Assembly: GCA_036850595.1 (NCBI GenBank)
Contig: CM072152.1
Location: 23,635,179 to 23,699,178, forward strand
Length of the DNA stretch: 64,000 bases
Reading direction: 5' to 3'
From: Rhyacichthys aspro
Taxonomy: Eukaryota; Chordata; Actinopteri; Gobiiformes; Rhyacichthyidae
Below, in pieces: positions 47,842-58,518 of this stretch; the stretch's first letter is position 1, and the number at the start of each line of letters is the position of its first letter. A program made the translations under genes and the position numbers. The notes under the pieces were generated by a model that made no database searches, had not been told where the DNA came from, and saw nothing but the letters and a program-made list of their open reading frames with translations.

Positions 47842-48435
47842 CAGTCGACTGGTCTGAGATGAATTTATAGGCGTTTAGAGGGGTTTAACCAGAGTTTGAC
47901 CCAATGAGAGGCTGAAGTAGTATCAGTCTGGTTCAGAAGGTGAAGGGTCTGTGTTGGTGTTAATGTTTGGTCTCAGCCACAGATCACTGCACTCCTCACT
48001 GACTGAACACACAGACCCCTGCTCTGTTTGAGGTAGGGGTCTAGTCCTGGGGCTGGACCAGTTGTTGATGGAGGGTTTTGCCTGATTTGAAATGTAGATG
48101 TTGGATACATTTTGAAGCAGACAACACCCTCTGACAGTGACTGGTCCAGCCCCAGGACTAGACCCCTACCACAAACCCAGCAGGGGTCTGTGTGTTCAGT
48201 GAGGAGTGCAGTGATCTGTGGCTGAGACCAAACAGCTCCTTCACAAGACGATGTATCAGCCCAGAAGAGCCCATCCTGGACCTGGATCTGCTGAATCAAA
48301 AGGTAAGTTCTCCCTCATTGACACCAGCACAGACCCTTCTGAACCAGACTGATCCTAGGTCAGCCTCTCATTGGGTCAAACTCTGGTGGAACCCCTCCCT
48401 CTCAGGATATAAACTCATCTCAGACCAATCGACTG
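47842..48435. repeat. 594-bp foldback (inverted repeat) after gene copy 1
   Basis: The outer left end CAGTCGACTGGTCTGAGATG pairs with the right end CATCTCAGACCAATCGACTG. The middle pairs GGGGTCTAGTCCTGGGGCTG with CAGCCCCAGGACTAGACCCC. The inner part pairs GAAATGTA with TACATTTT around a 9-base loop at 48,097-48,105. The arms are nearly continuous, except for an 83-base segment (48,233-48,315) found only in the right arm. The foldback lies between the stop codon and the polyadenylation signals, so it should be in the 3' untranslated region and form a long RNA hairpin. Confidence 0.88.
48233..48315 (+). other. Arm-specific segment with a strong splice-donor-like site
   Basis: This 83-base piece interrupts the right arm of the foldback and has no partner in the left arm. 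It contains CAAAAG|GTAAGT with the putative donor GT at 48,303, a near-consensus match. Whether it is a real exon end, a remnant of the sequence that was folded back, or chance is not known. The same segment is present in the second block. Confidence 0.5.
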
Positions 48436-48468
48436 TAGAACTGAAGTCTGTTTCCAAACTATGCATTG

Positions 48469-48491
48469 AATAAAACTGAAAATAAAATAAA
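48469..48491 (+). terminator. Polyadenylation signals, gene copy 1
   Basis: Three AATAAA hexamers at 48,469, 48,481 and 48,486 are followed within 30 bases by a GT-rich tract (CTTGTGTTTTTGG), the usual layout of a cleavage and polyadenylation site. This implies a 3' untranslated region of about 730 bases containing the foldback. Confidence 0.6.
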
Positions 48492-48499
48492 GCCCATAA

Positions 48500-49226
48500 G
48501 CTTTAACCTTGTGTTTTTGGAAATGTTTTCAGAAATGTAAGATTATACGACAACAAGCATCTAACATAAGCTGTGTTTTCATTAAATATGAAGTGAATAT
48601 GAAGAAAAATATCTCTTTTTAATTCTGACAACAGAAGAAAGTATAGTATACAGTAATATACCTGTTAAGATTAGCCTTCAGGGCATGAAGCCTTTATGTT
48701 CTTCTAAATTAATGACATATTAAATAAAACATGTGATCTTTATGTCTTTGTAGAACCTGTTGAAGTTTGATGGAAGGTTTTCAGTGTAAACCTCCATATT
48801 ATCCATCTTTATCTATGAATAAGAATCTGAATCTAATCTCAATCTAAAATCTTTGGCCAATCACCAATAGAGCCTATAGAGACATGTTATTATTAATATA
48901 GAAATAATAAAACAAACCTTAAATTCACTGTTTAAGACATGATTTAAATCAATATGACGCTCATCAGGAAACGGTCAGCTTCACAGGAGACATCTGTCGT
49001 AGTGAAGCACGAAAAACAGAGCCACGCAAAACGTAAAACAACATAATCTATGTGTTTTATGTGTTTTTAAACCTGACCAATTGTTGAGACAAAACCTAAT
49101 AATTCTTGCATAAAATAAATAAATAATAAAATGCTTAATAAAAATCCTTGTGTCTTACCCTTAATATATACAATCTATGCTTTTACCCTAAAATATAAAG
49201 ATGGAAAATGTGTATATTATATTAAA
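48500..49226. other. Downstream part of duplicated block 1
   Basis: AT-rich sequence shared with the second block. No further gene or element recognised. Confidence 0.5.
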
Positions 49227-49513
49227 ATAATGAAATTAATCTTGTATTATTTATGGTTATTTGTCTCAATCAAAAGTCTGCAGAAGTCATTTTTAGAGGG
49301 TATACATCCCAAAAACATTAGTGTTCCATTAATGTTTATTCACTTCTACATTTATTAATGCTCTCCTCATTCAAAGCAATACAGTCTGGAATATATTTGA
49401 TTTAAATATGCTGCCAAACAATGGAGATTAAAGATTTCACTTTCATTGCATTATAATCTAAATGTATAAATTCACTTTGCATCAATTTAATAACTTAAAA
49501 TAAATGACTGTGT
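49227..49513. other. Unique spacer between block 1 and the LINE
   Basis: AT-rich unique sequence with no counterpart after block 2. Confidence 0.5.
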
Positions 49514-49514
49514 A

Positions 49515-49556
<42 letters not shown>
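49514..49556. repeat. (GT)n(AT)n microsatellite at the LINE 3' end
   Basis: A short GTGTGT tract passes into about 17 AT dinucleotides and directly abuts the 3' end of the LINE (minus strand). It may be the element's tail or its target. Confidence 0.9.
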
Positions 49557-49559
<3 letters not shown>

Positions 49560-51153
49560 CGGGGCCGGGTTGTGGGGGCAGCAGTCTGAGCAGAGAAGCC
49601 CAGACTCCCCTCTCCCCAGACACTTCCTCCAGCTCCTCTGGGGGAATACCGAGGCGTTCCCAGACCAGCCGAGAGACATAGTCCCTCCAGCGTGTCTTAG
49701 GTCTGCCCCGGGGCCTCCTCCTAGTGAGACATGCCCAGAACACCTCCCCAGGAAGGCGTCCAGGAGGCTCTGAACAGATGCCCGAGCCACCTCAGCTGGC
49801 TCCTCTCGATGTGGATGAGCAGCGGCTCTACTCTGAGCTCCTCCCGAGTGACTGAACTCCTCACCCTATCTCTAAGGGAGCGTCCAGCCACCCTGCGGAG
49901 CAAACTCATTTCGGCCGCTTGTATCCGGGATCTTGTCCTTTCGGTCATGACCCAGAGCTCATGACCATAGGTGAGAGTAGGAACGTAGATTGACCGGTAA
50001 ATCGAGAGCCTTGCCTTACAGCTCAGCTCCTTCTTCACCAGTACAACGACCGCATGACTGCAGAAGCTGCACCGATCCGTCTGTCAATCTCCCTCCATCC
50101 TTCCCTCACTCGTGAACAAGACCCCAAGATACTTGAACTCCTCCACTTGAGGCAGGACCTCTCCACCGACCTGAAGGGGGCAAGCCACCCTTTTCCGGCT
50201 GAGAACCATGGCCTCGGACTTGGAGGTGCTGATTCTCATCCCGGCCGCTTCACACTCAGCTGCAAACCGTCCCAGTGCAGCTGAAGGTCCTGGTCTGATG
50301 GAGCCAACAGGACCACATCATCTGCAAAAAGCAGAGATGAGATCCCGTGGTCCCCAAACCGGACCCCCTCCGGCCCCTGAATGCGCCTAGAAATCCTGTC
50401 CATAAAAATGATGAACAGGACCGGTGACATAGGGCAGCCCTGGCGGAGTCCAACATGCACCGGGAACAGGTCTGACTTACTGCCGGCACAGAACCAAGCT
50501 CCTGCTCCGGTCGTACAGGGACCGGACAGCCCTCAGCAGAGGGCCCCGGACCCCCTACTCCCAGAGCACCCCCCACAGGATGCCGCGAGGGACACGGTCG
50601 AATGCCTTCTCCAGATCCACACAACACATGTGGACTGGTTGGGCAAACTCCCATGAACCCTCCAGCCCCTGGAGGGTGTAGAGCTGGTCCAGTCCACGAC
50701 CAGGACGAAAACCGCATTGTTCCTCCTGAATCCGAGGTTCAACTATCGGCCGGATTCTCCAGTTCCTGGCATAGACTGTCCCGGGGAGACTGAGGAGTGT
50801 GATCCCCCTGTAGTTGGAACACTCCCTCCGGTCCCCCTTCTTAAAAAGAGGGACCACCACCCCGGTCTGAGTCCAGAGGTACTGTCCCCAACCTCCACGC
50901 GATGTTGCAGAGGCGTGTCAGCCAAGACAGCCCTACAACATCCAGAGACTTGAGGAACTCAGGGCGGATCTCATCCACCCCCGGCGCCTTGCCACCGGGA
51001 AGCTTTTTAACTACCTCGGTGACTTCAGCTTGGGTGGTGGACGAGTCCACCTCTGAGTCCTCAGCCTCTGCTTCCTCAGAGGAAGACGTGGAGGTGGGAT
51101 TGAGGAGATCCTCGAAGTATTCCTTCCACCGTTGCTTGAGCATAGCATCCAGT
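49557..51153 (-). pseudogene. LINE (RTE-clade-like) reverse transcriptase half, broken
   Basis: Read on the minus strand from 51,143 the order is: a linker with KQRWKEYFEDLLNPT and GGKAPGVDEIRPEFLK; RT motifs NYRGITLLS, CGFRPGR and DLEKAFDRVPRG; then VGLRQGCPMSPVLF and the catalytic FADDVVLLA (near 50,320); then SIYVPTLTYGHELWVMTERT; and the 3' domain RGRPKTRWRDYVSRL. The pieces lie in several reading frames (breaks near 50,850, 50,500, 50,250 and 49,730), so the copy cannot make an intact protein. It ends CCCGGCCCCG near 49,560. The endonuclease half is found on the far side of the second gene block at 55,480. I assign the RTE clade (Rex3/Expander-like in fish) from memory of these motifs. 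Confidence 0.85.
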
Positions 51154-51962
51154 GTCTATTTATATTTGAGTTGCACATTTTTGTTGGTTTATTGACAATA
51201 AAACAGGAAATATAACTAATGTTAAAGAAACCTATAATGTTTGTGCTGTGGTGCAAAAACTAAACTAAATAAAGCCCCTGAACAGAAACAGAAAGTCACA
51301 AAATGAAGGTCATAACCGGGTGAAACTCTAAAAATGGAGACAATGCGAGGCGAGCTGTTCACTTCAAATCTCAACTGTGAGGCCACCATCATTCAAATCA
51401 AGATTCAAGTTTCAAAATTCAATAGTTTATTGCCATTTCAACGAGAGCATTGACTGGAGTTTGTCTTGGTGATTGCTCAGAAAAAATTGAAAAAGAAAAA
51501 AGGGAGACAATACAAACAATTACACACATCTGCATTAAGTGCATCAATGAATAAATACATGTCATGTGTCAATGTAAATATCATTAAATAGGAAGAAAGC
51601 ATAAAAAGAGACCCAAATTAAAAACAATACATAGTTCAAAACCGTCAGAAAGTGTCTAGTGCTTTGTGAGAATCCTACAGGAGACTCAGCTGAGTTTAAA
51701 GAGTTGAAAGCCTCACAGCTTCAGGATCTGAGCTGTTACAGAAGCAACTAGTTCTACTTTTAATGCTCTGAAATCTTTTTCTGAAGCAAAAGGAACAAAA
51801 AGTGCATTTGCTGGATGTGAAGGTCATTTTGGGGTCATTTTCTGCCCTAACTTTAAAATGCGGGAGATTTAAATATCAGCCGTACTCAGCAGATCTTGGC
51901 CAATAATTCTTGATGCAGTTCTAACTTGCTTTTGTCATCACTGTGATCAAATTTACATGAAA

Positions 51963-51972
51963 TATAAATAAA
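51963..51972 (+). promoter_or_regulatory. TATA box, gene copy 2
   Basis: TATAAATAAA stands 82 bases before the proposed start, as in copy 1. Surrounding promoter sequence is nearly identical, so both copies are expected to be expressed alike unless distal elements differ. Confidence 0.6.
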
Positions 51973-52044
51973 AGGAGGAGCCAGAACAGTGTAAAACAGT
52001 AAACAACTGGGTCTATTATCATTTGTTTCATAAAGTCAAATAAA

Positions 52045-54019
52045 ATGGGATTATACTTATGTGTAAATGTGTTTATGTTTAAACCGTGTAACCGCGGCGA
52101 CCAACATCATGACGTGTCACATGATTCTGTTCCATTTCATTTTACAAATTCTGATCCACTGAGGGTCATTCTGTTGGAGACATTGGTCAAAGACACACAC
52201 ACTTTTGAAAAGAGACAGTCAAAGCTCAACAAAACTCAAGAAAACAAGATGATTTCACGTTTGGAAACTCTGGAAAAGGCCCACCCTTTTGCTGTTGAAG
52301 AGGTGGAGGAACAGGTACGAAAGGAGCTGAGTTTGTGCAAAACGTAGAATTATTTTGAGCTTTTCATTTTGTTGAGAAGTAAACAACTTTTTAGAAAATG
52401 CAATGTTTTAGTTGGACTTTGTAGAATCCAGAAGAAAATGAGATGTAGTTTTTGTGGAAATGTTTGTGTTGCTGCTTTCCATAAACTTTTTATACATTTC
52501 TAAAATTCAGCAGAGGAACAGAATAGTCTGTTTTCATGTAAACGCACTGTCTCTGGGCTTTTTAACAATTTATAAAAACACATTTCTGGACAGTTTGTAG
52601 CAGTATTTCTTTCTATTTGCCCTTTGCTGAGTACATGAAAAAACTACTAATTTACTTAAACTCAAAAACATATCTTTTTATCAAAATTTGTTGAGATTTT
52701 GTGAACTTAACTGTTGCCATAAATCATTTCTAATGTGATATTCATTTTCCTCTGTTTGTCTGTCATCAGGTTGAGATCATCTCGAGGATTGAGGTGACTC
52801 CAGCCGGACCATCCTGGAGTCCAGACCTGGCCGAGTCCACAAGCTCTGAGTTGGATTTACCGATTCTTCCCTCGGTTTATGTCGACGAGCTGCTGGAGGA
52901 GACACAGGGATCCCAGACTAAAGTGGAGCAACCGAGTGGTTCCACTAAGTTCAGCTGGAAACGCCTGTTTGGAATCGGCCGAAAGAAAGAGCCGGCAAAA
53001 ATGAGAGCTGACTCTGATCAGATTCAGGAGACGCAGTTTGTGTCTCAGAGCGCTGACCTCACCGACGATGAGGCTTCTCCTCTCCCAGAGATTATTATGG
53101 AAAAGGGAAAGATAACACCAGCCCACCCTTTTTCCTGTGGAGATGCCGTCGAGACAGAGGAACAGGTACGAGAGGAGTTTGTGCAAAATATATCATTAAA
53201 TTGAGGCAAAAATGCAAACCTAATGTGTTTCCATTTTGTTGAGAAGTAAAAAACCTGTGTGATTTTAGAAAATGTAATGCTTTAGTTGGATTATGTAGAA
53301 TCTAGAAGAAAATGAGATGTACTTTTACTGGAAATGTTTATGTTGACACTTTCCATCAACTTTGTGTGAACTTTACTGTTGTCATAAATCATTTCCAATG
53401 TGATATTCATATTTATCTCTTTGTCTTTCATCAGGTTAAGATCTTCGCTCCAAAAATGGAGTCTGAGTGTGAGACCAGCTCGAGGATTGAGGTGACTCCA
53501 GCCGGACCATCCTCGACTCCAGACCGGGCCGAGTCCTTGAGCTCAGACTTGGATTTACCGATTTTACCCTCGGTTTACGTTGACGAGCTGCTGGAGGAGA
53601 CACAGGGATCCCAGCCTGAAGTGGAACAACCGAGTCGTTTCTCTAAGTTTAGTTGGAAGAAACTGTTCCGCAAAAGCCGAGAGGAGAAAGAGCCCAGAAA
53701 CAAGAAGGCTTCTGTGTGGAAGCGCTTCAAACTGGGCAAAAACAAAGTCCAAGACGGAGGCACGATGACAACGGCCGACCTCACTGACGATGACGATGAG
53801 GAAGCTTCCATTCTTCCCGAGTTTTTGGTCAAAGTGCTTTTGGAGGAGGCTGAGAGCGCGGCTTGCACCGGTGATGACACCAAAGAGAAGAGCGACAAGT
53901 CAGACAGCTTCTGGAAGAAGTGGAAGGAAACTCTGCAAAATATTGGCTTCTTCACTGGACTCCTCCTTATTACCTTCGCTGTCATCGCGGCCGTAGGACT
54001 GGTGGTTCTGCTGCTTTAA
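52045..54019 (+). CDS. Three-exon gene for a predicted tail-anchored membrane protein, copy 2
   Basis: Proposed exons are 52,045-52,314, 52,770-53,165 and 53,435-54,019, giving 416 residues as in copy 1, with GT..AG introns in phase 0. Relative to copy 1 there are 11 residue changes: in exon 1 S32H and two charge changes (T to K in HTFE-RQ, E to K in LN-TQ); in exon 2 F to S, Q to K and A to V; in exon 3 T to P, G to R, T to S, G to R and E to K. Only two silent changes are visible, both in exon 3. Most charge changes make copy 2 more basic. The membrane segment is unchanged. There is no stop or frameshift, so the copy looks intact. Family and function are not recognised. Confidence 0.72.
52276..53720 (+). 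repeat. Internal exon-intron duplication in gene copy 2
   Basis: The same two-unit arrangement as in copy 1, with introns at 52,315-52,769 and 53,166-53,434. Because both blocks have it, the internal duplication happened before the block was copied. Confidence 0.85.
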
Positions 54020-54082
54020 ACAAGAACAGCCTGAAGCACCACAGTGAGACCAGAGTGCACCACCAACTGAAGGGACTTTGTC

Positions 54083-54676
54083 CAGTCGACTGGTCTGAGA
54101 TGAATTTATAGGCGTTTAGAGGGGTTTAACCAGAGTTTGACCCAATGAGAGGCTGAAGTAGTATCAGTCTGGTTCAGAAGGTGAAGGGTCTGTGTTGGTG
54201 TTAATGTTTGGTCTCAGCCACAGATCACTGCACTCCTCACTGACTGAACACACAGACCCCTGCTCTGTTTGAGGTAGGGGTCTAGTCCTGGGGCTGGACC
54301 AGTTGTTGATGGAGGGTTTTGCCTGATTTGAAATGTAGATGTTGGATACATTTTGAAGCAGACAACACCCTCTGACAGTGACTGGTCCAGCCCCAGGACT
54401 AGACCCCTACCACAAACCCAGCAGGGGTCTGTGTGTTCAGTGAGGAGTGCAGTGATCTGTGGCTGAGACCAAACAGCTCCTTCACAAGACGATGTATCAG
54501 CCCAGAAGAGCCCATCCTGGACCTGGATCTGCTGAATCAAAAGGTAAGTTCTCCTTCATTGACACCAGCACAGACCCTTCTGAACCAGACTGATCCTAGG
54601 TCAGCCTCTCATTGGGTCAAACTCTGGTGGAACCCCTCCCTCTCAGGATATAAACTCATCTCAGACCAATCGACTG
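54083..54676. repeat. 594-bp foldback after gene copy 2
   Basis: Counterpart of the foldback at 47,842-48,435, with the same arms, 9-base loop and 83-base right-arm segment (54,474-54,556, splice-donor-like GTAAGT at 54,544). Almost no substitutions separate the two copies here. Confidence 0.88.
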
Positions 54677-54709
54677 TAGAACTGAAGTCTGTTTCCAAAC
54701 TATGCATTG

Positions 54710-54732
54710 AATAAAACTGAAAATAAAATAAA
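54710..54732 (+). terminator. Polyadenylation signals, gene copy 2
   Basis: The three AATAAA hexamers and the GT-rich downstream tract are retained as in copy 1. Confidence 0.6.
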
Positions 54733-54740
54733 GCCCATAA

Positions 54741-55467
54741 GCTTTAACCTTGTGTTTTTGGAAATGTTTTCAGAAATGTAAGATTATACGACAACAAGCA
54801 TCTAACATAAGCTGTGTTTTCATTAAATATGAAGTGAATATGAAGAAAAATATCTCTTTTTAATTCTGACAACAGAAGAAAGTATAGTATACAGTAATAT
54901 CCCTGTTAAGATTAGCCTTCAGGGCATGAAGCCTTTATGTTCTTCTAAATTAATGACGTATTAAATAAAACATGTGATCTTTATGTCTTTGTAGAACCTG
55001 TTGAAGTTTGATGGAAGGTTTTCAGTGTAAACCTCCATATTATCCATCTTTATCTATGAATAAGAATCTGAATCTAATCTCAATGTAAAATCTTTGGCCA
55101 ATCACCAATAGAGCCTATAGAGACATGTTATTATTAATATAGAATTAATAAAACACACCTTAAATTCACTGTTTAAGACATGATTTAAATCAATATGACG
55201 CTCATCTGGAAACGGTCAGCTTCACAGGAGACATCTGTCGTAGTGAAGCACGAAAAACAGCCACGCAAAACGTAAAACTACATAATCTATGTGTTTTATG
55301 TGTTTTTAAACCTGACCAATTGTTGAGACAAAACTTAATAATTCTTGCATACAATAAAATAAAATAATAAAATGCTTAATAAAAATCCTTGTGTCTTACC
55401 CTTAATATAAACAATCTATGCTTTTACCCTAAAATTTAAAGATGGAAAATGTGTATATTATATTAAA
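54741..55467. other. Downstream part of duplicated block 2
   Basis: AT-rich sequence shared with block 1. No additional gene recognised. Confidence 0.5.
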
Positions 55468-55479
55468 TTTAAATTTAAA

Positions 55480-56503
55480 GCTGCCTCAGGAGTCCCACAG
55501 GCCAACCAGGCCTGATAGGACTCCTTCTTCAGCTTAACGGCATCCCTTACTTCCGGTGTCCACCACCAGATTCGGGGATTGCCGCCACGACAGGCACCAG
55601 AAACCTTACGTTCACAGCTCCGAGCAGCCGCGTCGACAATGGAGGTGGAGAACATGGTCCACTCGGACTCAATGTCTCCAACCTCCCCCGGGATCTGGTT
55701 GAAGTTCTGCCGGAGGTGGGAGTTGAAGACCTCTCTGACAGGGGACTCAGCCAGACGTTCCCAGCAGACCCTCACAGTACGTTTGGGTCTGCCAAGTCTT
55801 TCCGACTTCCTCCCCCGCCATCGGATCCAACTCACCACCAGGTGGTGATCGGTTGACGGCTCCGCCCCTCTCTTCACCCGAGTGTCCAAGACATACGGCC
55901 GAAGGTCAGATGAAACAACTACAAAGTCGATCATCGACCTCCGGCCTAGAGTGTCCTGGTGCCACGTGCACTGATGGACACCCTTATGTTTGAACATGGT
56001 GTTGGTTATGGACAAACTGTGACTAGCACAGAAGTCCAACAACAGAACACCACTCGGGTTCAGATCGGGGGGGCCGTTCCTCCCAATCACCCCTCTCCAG
56101 GTGTCACTGTCATTGCCCACGTGGGCGTTGAAGTCCCCCAGTAGAACAATGGAGTCCCCAGTCCTTCCAGCACCCCTCCCAGGGACTCCAAGAAGGCCTG
56201 GTACTCTGCACTGCCGTTCGGCCCGTAAGCACCAACGACAGTGAGAGACCTCTCCCCGACCCGGAGGCGCAGGGAGGCGACCCTCTCGTTCACCGGGGTA
56301 AACTCCAACACACGGCGGCTGAGCTGGGAGGCTATGAGCAAGCCCACACCAGCTCGCCGCCTCTCACCGTGTCACCTAGGACCTGTTTGCCTCGGGAGAC
56401 CCTACCAGGGGCATGTAGCCCCCGACAACATAGCTCCTAGGATCATTCGGGTACACAAACCCCTCCACCACGGTCAGGTGGCGGTTCAAGGAGGGGAGGC
56501 TAA
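55480..56503 (-). pseudogene. LINE (RTE-clade-like) endonuclease half, broken
   Basis: Minus strand, 5' to 3': a short 5' region (about 56,503-56,375), then an APE-type endonuclease with VGAYGPNGSAEYQAFLESL, GDFNAHVGNDSDTW (near 56,110), GRRSMIDFVVVSSDLR and the catalytic STDHHLVV (near 55,860), then WWTPEVRDAVKLKKESYQAW. A one-base shift separates the frame before GDFNAHV from the frame after it. The coding sequence stops at TPEAA, where the LINE is cut by the duplicated gene block. The continuing reverse transcriptase half is at 49,557-51,153. The part expected between TPEAA and KQRWKEYFEDLL is absent. Confidence 0.83.
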
Positions 56504-58490
56504 AACAAACAAAACAAAAACAAAGATAAAACAGTAAGTTCCATCTTTTTTTGAACACTTCATACAATTCTTGTGGTTGACTCTATGCTACATCCACAAT
56601 GTAGAGACTGTATTAAAAGAGAAGATGCAGCAGATTGTTTTGATTTTAGCTCAAAAACTAGAATTATGTGGAAGGACAAAACAGAACATTCACAGAACTT
56701 TGATAATCTTTGCAAATTCACTCAGACACAAGTGGCTCCATTTGGGCCAAGCCAGAGCCCATTGGGGAAACTCCAAAGCTGCAATACTTACTTTTACATC
56801 AGAAAACCATAAACTTATCAAAAATATGAATTTATCCACTTAACATATCACACTATGGCCTTTATTTGTTGTATTTTGCAGATAAGGTGTCTCTAAGCGA
56901 TAATCAGCAGTGAGTATGTTCTTTAATGAAATATGCTGTCGATCTAAAGCCTGCATGTTGCTGTGTGGAACTGATTTGTGTCTCGGCCTTGTGTCTGACA
57001 CTGTTGTTCCTCAGGTGCGGTTTGCTCGGTGATGGATGAAACTGCACGTCAAGCTTTGCTTCAGGCCTTGTGCTTTTTTTAGGCCTTGGAAAAATAAGAC
57101 TTCTCGCAGGGCTCTGTTTGTCTGCAGCTTTTGGGGATTGTTCGATGACAAACGACTGGTGATAGACATGTGCTAAGAAATAACTGCAGAAACATTTAAT
57201 TAGGTCCCATAAGCTGTGGAATATAGGTCTGAATACTTAAAAACAGCATTCACAGTGAGCTTAACTCTTCTCCATTAACAGAGCGAGGTTATTAACGGTG
57301 GTTTTCCTTTTTTGGTTTTAAAGCTACACCAGCGTTATGATTTTATTAAATGCGTTCTGAAAAGAGAAGACACGGAAACCACTTCATCTTCCTCCGAAAC
57401 AGTCTGAGCTTTACTTGTTTACTTGACAGTTTGACAAGTCATTTTAATAAATCAGGAGCACACGGGAGATTTGGGGGTGTCTTAATGAGGTCGAAGAAAG
57501 AGGAGAACGCTGTGATTTGCAGCTTTTGGTTAAACTTAGATATTCTGGAGACATTTCAAGCTCTTATCAAGAAGTGTCACCTCTGGATCAAAGGTAATTC
57601 TTCACTATGACATTTAAAAATATGCAATAAAATGAATTATTGCTCAGTCAAGGCATCTCAGTGATTAAAGTTTGGGTCTAAAGACTGGGATCATGGAAAA
57701 AGTTGATAAAAACTAGAGATAATATTTACAATATGAGTCAATTAACAACAGGAACCATTGCTTTATACATTGACAGTGCATTTCTGATTATAATTAATGT
57801 TTTTAGTTTTAGGTCTTTGTAAACATGTTCAGTTCAGCTCCCTGTGAATCAGCAAAAAGCAAACATATCTAATTAAACCAATTGTAAAGACAAGTGCAAA
57901 TAGTGTTTATTCAATAATAAACACATTTCTTTATATCTTCAGGAGTAAAAGTTGACCGTGCTTCTTTTTATTTAATGTTACTGTGACAAATGCAGTAAGA
58001 GACCTGTGTTTAAGCAATGATTCCACAAAGACAGATAATTGGTCATTTATCTTGACCTTATTGGTGCTGAATAAATGATGTAACAGATTTTTTGTTCAGT
58101 TTATTTGTCGATTGGGTTAAGGGTAAGTCGTGCAACAAATTTAGCGAGACTAAAAAGTTTTTTTTGCAGCTCTAAATGCTTTATCTTTCATAAACTGACT
58201 TCATCTTGAATGTGGGCTTATATTCTCATCAGCTGTAACACAAACAAATGAACAAAAGGATTACAAATAAGGTTCATAAATGAGCTGTTTCTAGTCTAAT
58301 CCAGTCCAAAACATGTTTCTATTCGCTTCTAGTTTAGTCTGTGGTCAAAAAGTGAGCTGATGCAGGATTGGACGCTAAATAATCTAAATAATCTGTTTTC
58401 TTGGTTGTAAAAGTCCTTCAATTTTGGATAAAGTGCTTGAGATTCTGATTGTGTTGCTTTAATAATAATTCACAATCTTAGCGTAGTCTG
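56504..58490. other. Non-coding spacer
   Basis: Unique AT-rich sequence. Frames of 80-90 residues at 56,571-56,843 and 57,350-57,610 show no domain features and no clear splice context. No gene annotated. Confidence 0.4.
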
Positions 58491-58504
58491 AGAAATGAGG
58501 ATGA

Positions 58505-58518
58505 GCGCCCCCTGGTGG
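58505..58518 (-). promoter_or_regulatory. CTCF-like binding site
   Basis: GCGCCCCCTGGTGG on the plus strand is CCACCAGGGGGCGC on the minus strand, which fits the core of the vertebrate CTCF motif very well. The match is a single 14-base string; occupancy is not known. Confidence 0.55.

Larger units (their letters stand above)
44908..49226 (+). repeat. Duplicated block, copy 1 (4.3 kb)
   Basis: The block aligns with 51,154-55,467 in the same orientation along its whole length, with a constant shift of 6246 bases up to intron 2 and 6241 after it. It begins at GTCTATTTA and ends at GTATATTATATTAAA. It includes upstream sequence, a complete gene, a foldback after the stop codon and about 700 bases downstream. 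Divergence judged by eye is about 2 percent in intron 1 and about 1 percent in coding sequence, so the duplication is fairly recent. Confidence 0.95.
51154..55467 (+). repeat. Duplicated block, copy 2 (4.3 kb), inside the LINE
   Basis: Direct copy of 44,908-49,226. Its left edge abuts LINE sequence (CATAGCATCCAGT) and its right edge is separated from LINE sequence by only 12 AT bases. Small indels include a 5-base loss at the start of intron 2. All gene features of the first block are retained. Confidence 0.95.

Noticed and set aside
48192..48473. 93-codon frame in the right arm of the foldback, identical in both blocks
   Set aside because: Its conservation is explained by the recent block duplication. 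It crosses the arm-specific segment and shows no domain. It is kept only as a splice-donor curiosity.
49519..51195. Plus-strand frames over the LINE region (60-97 codons)
   Set aside because: The minus-strand frames carry clear reverse transcriptase motifs. The plus-strand frames are complementary-strand shadows.
55579..56537. Plus-strand frames over the endonuclease half
   Set aside because: Shadows of the minus-strand endonuclease coding region.
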